The notes below the pieces were generated by a model that was given only the letters and a program-made list of their open reading frames with translations, ran no database searches and had not been told where the DNA came from. Below, one piece after another: positions 6,068-10,293 of a stretch of DNA of 10,293 nt. Origin of the DNA: Eubacterium limosum (GTDB lineage Bacteria; Bacillota; Clostridia; Eubacteriales; Eubacteriaceae); the NCBI GenBank assembly GCA_959020865.1, contig CAUEUD010000130.1, positions 1-10,293 of the forward strand, read 5' to 3'. Positions within the stretch are counted from its first letter, which is position 1, and the number at the start of each line of letters is the position of its first letter. Both the position numbers and the translations under genes were made by a program.

Positions 6068-6401
6068 TGATTGAAAACCGGTTGACAAACAAAGGTCCCT
6101 CTGTCCGCTCAAAGACCATGAACGACAGACTGGGCCTGATGACAATCGGCAGCATAATTTTAGTCTCATTTTCAGGGACCAGGACTTCCTGAGCCATCCG
6201 CTTGCAATGCGGGACACTTACCATCAGGTGGGTTAGGATTGTTTCATAAAAGCTTTCCAGGTGGCCGTCAAAGAGCCGCTCTCCGCCGTCCGTAAAGGTG
6301 ACGCGCACCCGGCTGGCCGAAAAGCTTTCCACCTCCTCGTAACAGGCAATCGGTCTTTCCAGAATGGCCGCACGCGCTTCATAGTTTGGTTCTCGCTTCA
6401 T
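6039..6401 (-). CDS. Putative ComK-like transcription factor, N-terminal part
   Basis: This frame encodes 120 residues, starting at an ATG preceded by AAAGGAG with 8-base spacing, so initiation is well supported. The middle reads 'VRVTFTDGGERL' (32-43) and 'ETKIMLPIVIRPSLSFMVFER' (ETKIMLPIVI 78-87, then RPSLSFMVFER), then 'PLFVNRFSI' (102-110). That order, a Lys/Leu-Pro-Ile strand, a hydrophobic F-F strand, then an aromatic or W-I/S-I strand, resembles the competence regulator ComK. ComK activates DNA-uptake genes in Bacillus; in Clostridia the homologues are mostly uncharacterised. After residue 112 the frame runs into eight unrelated residues and a stop, while the matching C terminus continues in the next frame. 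The family call rests on pattern recall only and could be wrong. Confidence 0.55.
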   Translation of the reverse strand: MKREPNYEARAAILERPIACYEEVESFSASRVRVTFTDGGERLFDGHLESFYETILTHLMVSVPHCKRMAQEVLVPENETKIMLPIVIRPSLSFMVFERTEGPLFVNRFSINERTKKRVF

Positions 6402-6438
6402 TTTCTTTACTCCTTTGCATTGTTAAAGTATTGACGAT

Positions 6439-6475
6439 AAAAAAAAGAAACTGAAGGTGTGCAGCCTTCAGTTTC
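6439..6475 (-). terminator. Strong terminator of the surface-protein/TPR operon
   Basis: GAAACTGAAGG (6447-6457) pairs perfectly with CCTTCAGTTTC (6465-6475), 11 bp around a 7-base loop. On the minus strand it is followed by eight T's (6439-6446). It lies 58 bases after the TPR gene stop and just upstream of the ComK-like gene, separating the two units. Confidence 0.9.
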
Positions 6476-6533
6476 CGGGTGGAATGACTTAGTATCCCGA
6501 TGAGTAATTATAATCAAATTTTCTCATTCAAAA

Positions 6534-8261
6534 TCATTGCATTTCTGGTGGCATCTCGGCACCTTCGCCGCCTCCGCCAAGCTTCTTGCGGATTTCAGGA
6601 TAGGCATAGCGCCCATTGCTCAACAGTTCGCCCGCTAAGTATTCTTTTCCTTCAATCGTTATTTTTCCATCTTCTGGTTCTCCAAAGTCAATATTAATGA
6701 CCCGGTCATATTCACCTGTATTGCCATCTAAAATCCGGACACGCGCTCCATTTGAAAATAATTCTTCAATCGTATAGTTGCCTATTGTTGTGGCCGCGAT
6801 TCGATCAATGGGTCCCCACAACATCTTTCCATTATTGACCATAAACTGCCACATTTCGTCGACGTTATACCAGGCTCCCTGAATCGCTTCGTTAAATGCT
6901 GCTTCTGTCAGTTTTTCATCAGATTTGTCTGCCTCAGTTTGTACCGGGTCTTCTTTTTCGTTTTTCTGTACTGTCATAGACACTGGCTCTTTTTCCTGCG
7001 CGAGGGTTCTCGACATTAAATAAAAAGGGCCAAAAGAAGTATTTTTGTTTTCTTTTGTCTGTACCCCATCCGGGTTATCCTTTAAACAATATTGATACAC
7101 ATCTGCTTCAAAATTTGTAAATTCATAATCAAAGGACACATTGTCTGTCTCTCTCTGATAATAGCCCTCCAGTGGTTCTTTAGGCTGTTGGCTGACATTT
7201 AAAACAGCTGTTCCGATTTTAGTACCTGTTTCAGTATTACCCAAAAATACATCACACTTCATACCGTTTCCTCTTGTTTTGCCACCGCTGCTGCTAAAGC
7301 TTTGGTTGTAAGCCGTCATATTCTGTATCTTGATTGCCAGCAGCACTCCTTCAACCATATAGTTATCATCTTCTTTGTAAAAATTAGTCACATAAAAATC
7401 ATTCCACTTACCCGGTGTGGTTTCTTCGCCCTTGAGCGCAAAGTAGATACCGCCTGTTTCTGGGTCGTAGGCTTTCCAAAAGAATTTCTGGCCTTCTATA
7501 AGCTGATAATCAAAATTCTTTGGCATCACAACATCTGGATTAAAATAGTTTTGAGCGTTTTCCTCCATCGCAGAAAGCGCTGCGCCATAATGGAGGTCCC
7601 GAGGTGGGTGCTCGCCGTCGCTGAATTCCTTATCCGTTTTCTGTGAATCGGTTTGAATATCGACTGGTATCATTGAAAAAAGCCAGTTTTTATCGATTTG
7701 ATCAGCCGTCTCAAAGGGCGGCACCATGTCAATATAGTTGGAATAACCGCAAGAAATATTCTCCAGATAGCGTTTTGCCATTTTTTCATATTTTTCGCCA
7801 AATTCCCGCTTGCCTGTTTCCTGAAAAGCTTCGTCCTTCAGTAATTGCAGATCCTCCTGCGGTTTTGCTTCCTCGGTATACAAATCTACCAATACCTGAT
7901 ACATTTCTACTTTTTGATTGTTATCCTCTAACTTCTCAATACCACTGTACGCTGTTTCTTCAGCTTGCTGATAATCTCCGATACCCGCAAAGCTTTCACT
8001 CAGGCCTTTATAAGCGTCTTTTTCTTTTTCATTAATTTTGATAACATCCTGATAGGCACGTATGGCTTCCTCGTATTTTCCTTCACTCAAACAGCTTTGC
8101 CCTAAATCGAGTTTCTTCTGCATATTCGTTTGCTGCCACTTTGGAACCATAATAAACAGGATGCCCAATACTAAAAGAAGCAGTACGCCTGCTAAAATGA
8201 AAATTGTTTTCTTCTTGCTCTTCGCGGAGGATGGTGAATTATTATCCGAATTGTTTTTCAT
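6534..8261 (-). CDS. Membrane-anchored TPR protein of unknown function
   Basis: The 575-residue product has a Lys/Ser/Asn-rich cytoplasmic start (1-18), one membrane helix (about 19-39, 'IFILAGVLLLLVLGILFIMV'), then a long extracellular part. Two TPR-like units follow directly: 'LGQSCLSEGKYEEAIRAYQDV' (near 53-73, last residue V) and 'GLSESFAGIGDYQQAEETAY' (86-105), with a third weaker one after them. The middle region is rich in aromatic and polar residues and is unrecognised. An acidic linker (about 420-450) leads to a C-terminal domain starting with a G-x-W motif (462-464), which recalls small beta-barrel lipocalin-like domains, then a Gly/Pro tail. The start is ATG 8259-8261 with AAAAGGA upstream. 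The gene lies 72 bases downstream of the surface-protein gene and ends before a strong terminator, so the two probably share a transcript. A role at the cell envelope, such as protein assembly, is inference. Confidence 0.82.
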   Translation of the reverse strand: MKNNSDNNSPSSAKSKKKTIFILAGVLLLLVLGILFIMVPKWQQTNMQKKLDLGQSCLSEGKYEEAIRAYQDVIKINEKEKDAYKGLSESFAGIGDYQQAEETAYSGIEKLEDNNQKVEMYQVLVDLYTEEAKPQEDLQLLKDEAFQETGKREFGEKYEKMAKRYLENISCGYSNYIDMVPPFETADQIDKNWLFSMIPVDIQTDSQKTDKEFSDGEHPPRDLHYGAALSAMEENAQNYFNPDVVMPKNFDYQLIEGQKFFWKAYDPETGGIYFALKGEETTPGKWNDFYVTNFYKEDDNYMVEGVLLAIKIQNMTAYNQSFSSSGGKTRGNGMKCDVFLGNTETGTKIGTAVLNVSQQPKEPLEGYYQRETDNVSFDYEFTNFEADVYQYCLKDNPDGVQTKENKNTSFGPFYLMSRTLAQEKEPVSMTVQKNEKEDPVQTEADKSDEKLTEAAFNEAIQGAWYNVDEMWQFMVNNGKMLWGPIDRIAATTIGNYTIEELFSNGARVRILDGNTGEYDRVINIDFGEPEDGKITIEGKEYLAGELLSNGRYAYPEIRKKLGGGGEGAEMPPEMQ

Positions 8262-8333
8262 GCTCTTTTCCTTTTTGCATAGCTTTAATCATATTGAAGG
8301 GGCCGTTTTTCATAGCACCTTCAATCTGCCTGC

Positions 8334-10293
8334 TTATTTTTCTATTCTGCGTTTGACCATAAATATTGCTGCTGCACAGAGCGCTGCGGCCGCCAGCCAG
8401 ATGGCCATGGTGTTCATTTTTTCCTGGAAGGTCATTCCGGTGAGAGGATTTGCCCCGTTATTAGTCGTATCCGGTTTCAACTGTCCTGCTGCGGTTGTCC
8501 CCTGCCCGTCATTTGGTTTGACCGTTGGTGCTGTAGGATTTGTCGGCTCTCCTAGATTGCCAGAATCTTCTTTTTTCGTGACGGTGACTTCGCAGGTTGC
8601 TGTTTTGTTGCCATCTTTTGTGGTGACGGTAACGGTGGCTTTGCCTTCGGATATGGCGGTGACCAGTCCGTTTTCATCGACAGTTGCGATGTTGTTGTCG
8701 GAGCTTGACCAGGTGACAGCTTTTTCGGTGGCGTTGTCTGGAGCAACAGTGGCTGTTAAAGTAAACTTTTGCCCAACAGACACGGTCTCCAGTGTTTTAT
8801 TCAGTGTTACACCGCTGACTGATATCACTTCTGAAGGTGTATCTTCTTTCTTTGAGATGACAATTTCGCATGAAGCTGTTTTATTTCCATCTTGTGCCGT
8901 CGCTGTTATTACGACTTTTCCTTCATTTACGGCGGTTACAACGCCATCGGTATTCACGTGTGCTATCTTATCATCCGAAGAAGTCCATGTTATATGTTTA
9001 TAAGAAGCATTGTCTGGCGTAAATGACCGGTTGATAATCTGTTGTTCTCCAACTTTCATTTTAGCTTTGACATTTTCAAAGCTTATATTTTCAAGCGGTA
9101 TGTATTCTGAAAAAACACTTTCAACGGCACTTCCACTCCCGCTTTCCGCACCATTACCATCAACTACTTTATAAGTGAATGGCTTGCTTGTATTGATAAT
9201 CGAAGTGGTAATTATTGTGCCTTTTTCTATAGGCACATCGTTAAAACGATACAATTTTAACGCACCATTTATTCCCATTGTATCAACACTGCTGTTAACG
9301 ACCCCTTTATCTAAGCCAATGATTTTTACATAGTAATTTTGTCGATTATCTACACTTACCAGCTTGTCATACTCTTTTGTTTCTGGGTTATAATAAACTT
9401 CATAGTTTAGCCCATCTTTCTGACCGCTTATCTCTTTTCCATCTTCCAGCGTGATGATCCGTTCATCATTATCATTGTATATTTCGATATCCACCGGACA
9501 ACTGAAGGTTCCAGTTGCAATTTTATAATTAGCATATTCTTTATCTGGTTCATATAAAACGGGTTTTGTCAGTTTTAACATCAGCTCGGCTGATTTTGAT
9601 TTTGGATAAAGCTCTGCCTGTCCGTAAGGGTACATACACGCAAATTTTTGATAAGTTTCTTCTCCCAGATTTCTGGTTTTCCAAAGCATCCGTAATCCAT
9701 AAATGGTTTTACGAGCGTGATTTTCTGCTTCCTGTGGATTAGATTGTTCCATCTTTAACGCTTCTGTCATGTTTTTAAAAGAATAGGAGCTCAAGCAAAG
9801 TCCCATATAAGTGAGCGTACGCATTGCATCTTTTTGGTTTAATGTATCTGATGTATGAAGAAAGTTGTTACAGTACAGCACCGCTAAATCTTTGGCGACT
9901 TTACATGCTTTTAAAAAGGTCACTTTATCAATGGCCTTACTCCACGTTTCTTCCGCAAGCCATATACCGCTTTCCACTGCTTGTTCTGTTAAAATTTCAG
10001 CAACAGCATCCTCTAAGCTCTTTTGGGCTGTTGTATAAAGATTATTTGCCGCGTCACTCACAACAGAATAAATACAATTTTGTGATAAATCTTGTAAAAT
10101 ATCCAAGTAGACTGTATCCATTTCTTTTAAAATACAATAGTTGTAGATACCATCAATCGACATTTTCCCTAAATCGATCACTTTAAAGCCTGTTCCCAGC
10201 ATTCCCAGGCCTTTACTCAAATCTTTTGAAAACTGGAAATCCTCGAGTGCTTCATGAACCTGTGTTCTTGAACTTTCAGGTAAAAGGTTGATG
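8334..10293 (-). CDS. Cell-surface protein with two BIG_2 domains and NPLTG sorting signal (5' end outside window)
   Basis: The frame is open to the right edge: 24 residues precede the first TTG (10218-10220), which lacks a ribosome binding site, so the start and any signal peptide are beyond 10293. The 652 visible residues comprise a mainly helical region (about 1-240) with several Cys and no recognised family, a beta-rich module beginning 'FSCPVDIEIYNDNDERI' (263-279), two bacterial Ig-like group 2 domains (397-480 and 489-572), a Thr/Pro/Asn-rich spacer, the sorting motif NPLTG (615-619), a membrane segment (about 629-646) and the basic tail KRRIEK. The motif order is that of a sortase substrate linked to peptidoglycan. 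BIG_2 domains are common in adhesins and surface enzymes, usually as stalks. Adhesion is a reasonable guess, but the functional domain may be the unseen N terminus. It is AT-richer than the glp operon. Confidence 0.85.
   Translation of the reverse strand, partial: INLLPESSRTQVHEALEDFQFSKDLSKGLGMLGTGFKVIDLGKMSIDGIYNYCILKEMDTVYLDILQDLSQNCIYSVVSDAANNLYTTAQKSLEDAVAEILTEQAVESGIWLAEETWSKAIDKVTFLKACKVAKDLAVLYCNNFLHTSDTLNQKDAMRTLTYMGLCLSSYSFKNMTEALKMEQSNPQEAENHARKTIYGLRMLWKTRNLGEETYQKFACMYPYGQAELYPKSKSAELMLKLTKPVLYEPDKEYANYKIATGTFSCPVDIEIYNDNDERIITLEDGKEISGQKDGLNYEVYYNPETKEYDKLVSVDNRQNYYVKIIGLDKGVVNSSVDTMGINGALKLYRFNDVPIEKGTIITTSIINTSKPFTYKVVDGNGAESGSGSAVESVFSEYIPLENISFENVKAKMKVGEQQIINRSFTPDNASYKHITWTSSDDKIAHVNTDGVVTAVNEGKVVITATAQDGNKTASCEIVISKKEDTPSEVISVSGVTLNKTLETVSVGQKFTLTATVAPDNATEKAVTWSSSDNNIATVDENGLVTAISEGKATVTVTTKDGNKTATCEVTVTKKEDSGNLGEPTNPTAPTVKPNDGQGTTAAGQLKPDTTNNGANPLTGMTFQEKMNTMAIWLAAAALCAAAIFMVKRRIEK
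8337..8450 (-). other. Sortase cell-wall sorting signal (NPLTG, membrane helix, basic tail)
   Basis: The last 38 codons encode NPLTG, about 9 polar residues, the hydrophobic 'AIWLAAAALCAAAIFMV' and KRRIEK. This is the layout of a sorting signal with a variant of LPxTG. NPxTG-type motifs are known for some clostridial and class B-like sortases. No sortase gene is in the window. Confidence 0.7.
8577..9104 (-). repeat. Two tandem BIG_2-coding repeats
   Basis: Two units of 252 bases (8853-9104 and 8577-8828), 276 bases apart, each encode an 84-residue Ig-like domain. Shared protein landmarks include 'TPDNAS' / 'APDNAT', 'TWTSSD' / 'TWSSSD', 'GVVTAVNEGK' / 'GLVTAISEGK' and 'DGNKTASCE' / 'DGNKTATCE'. 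They probably arose by duplication and have since diverged, most in the first third. Confidence 0.85.

Noticed and set aside
5915..6217. Full 100-residue minus-strand frame, including its N-terminal half
   Set aside because: The half before 6067 is out of frame with the ComK-like gene and is Arg/Trp/Ser-rich shadow sequence; only the part after the frame shift is meaningful.
8293..8325. Inverted repeat ATTGAAGG / CCTTCAAT between the surface-protein and TPR genes, as a terminator
   Set aside because: The loop is long (17 bases) and no T-tract follows on the minus strand, so termination is unlikely.
8062..9003. Plus-strand 313-residue open frame with hydrophobic, Val/Ser-rich sequence
   Set aside because: It is antisense to the BIG_2 domains and the TPR gene start; its repetitive look only mirrors the Ig-like repeats.

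Overview
The window looks like a Gram-positive, low- to mid-GC Firmicute of the Clostridia. Gene content and protein style suggest a Eubacterium limosum-like acetogen relative, but that species guess is inference. Supporting signs are strong AGGAGG-type ribosome binding sites, an AddAB-type (not RecBCD) recombination gene, a GlpP-type antiterminator, a clostridial RelE/RelB pair and a variant sortase sorting signal (NPLTG). There are no RNA genes, insertion sequences or CRISPR arrays.

Left part (1-1430, minus strand): the 5' portion of addB (helicase-nuclease subunit B) runs off the left edge. Upstream of it lies a compact relBE toxin-antitoxin operon with its own promoter, a perfect palindromic operator over the -10 box, and an intrinsic terminator that abuts the addB promoter.

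Centre (1486-5300, plus strand): a divergent promoter drives a three-gene operon, glpP - amidohydrolase - glpK, with gaps of 4 and about 11 bases. A leader with an intrinsic terminator precedes glpP, the arrangement expected for GlpP-mediated antitermination in response to glycerol-3-phosphate. The unusual part is the YtcJ-type metal-dependent amidohydrolase between regulator and kinase, with no glpF or glpD alongside. The kinase also differs from standard GlpK at one glycerol-contact position and at the histidine used for PTS regulation. The three genes may form a salvage module that hydrolyses an unknown precursor and phosphorylates the released polyol.

Right of the operon (5256-6475, mostly minus strand): a bidirectional terminator is shared with a small convergent lipoprotein gene. 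Next comes a putative ComK-like regulator whose reading frame is split by a one-base shift at a run of five A's.

Far right (6439-10293, minus strand): a more AT-rich two-gene locus encodes a large surface protein (helical region, two Ig-like BIG_2 domains, NPLTG sorting signal; its 5' end lies outside the window) followed by a membrane-anchored TPR protein. The two probably form one transcription unit ending at a strong terminator at 6439-6475. Their functions are unknown.
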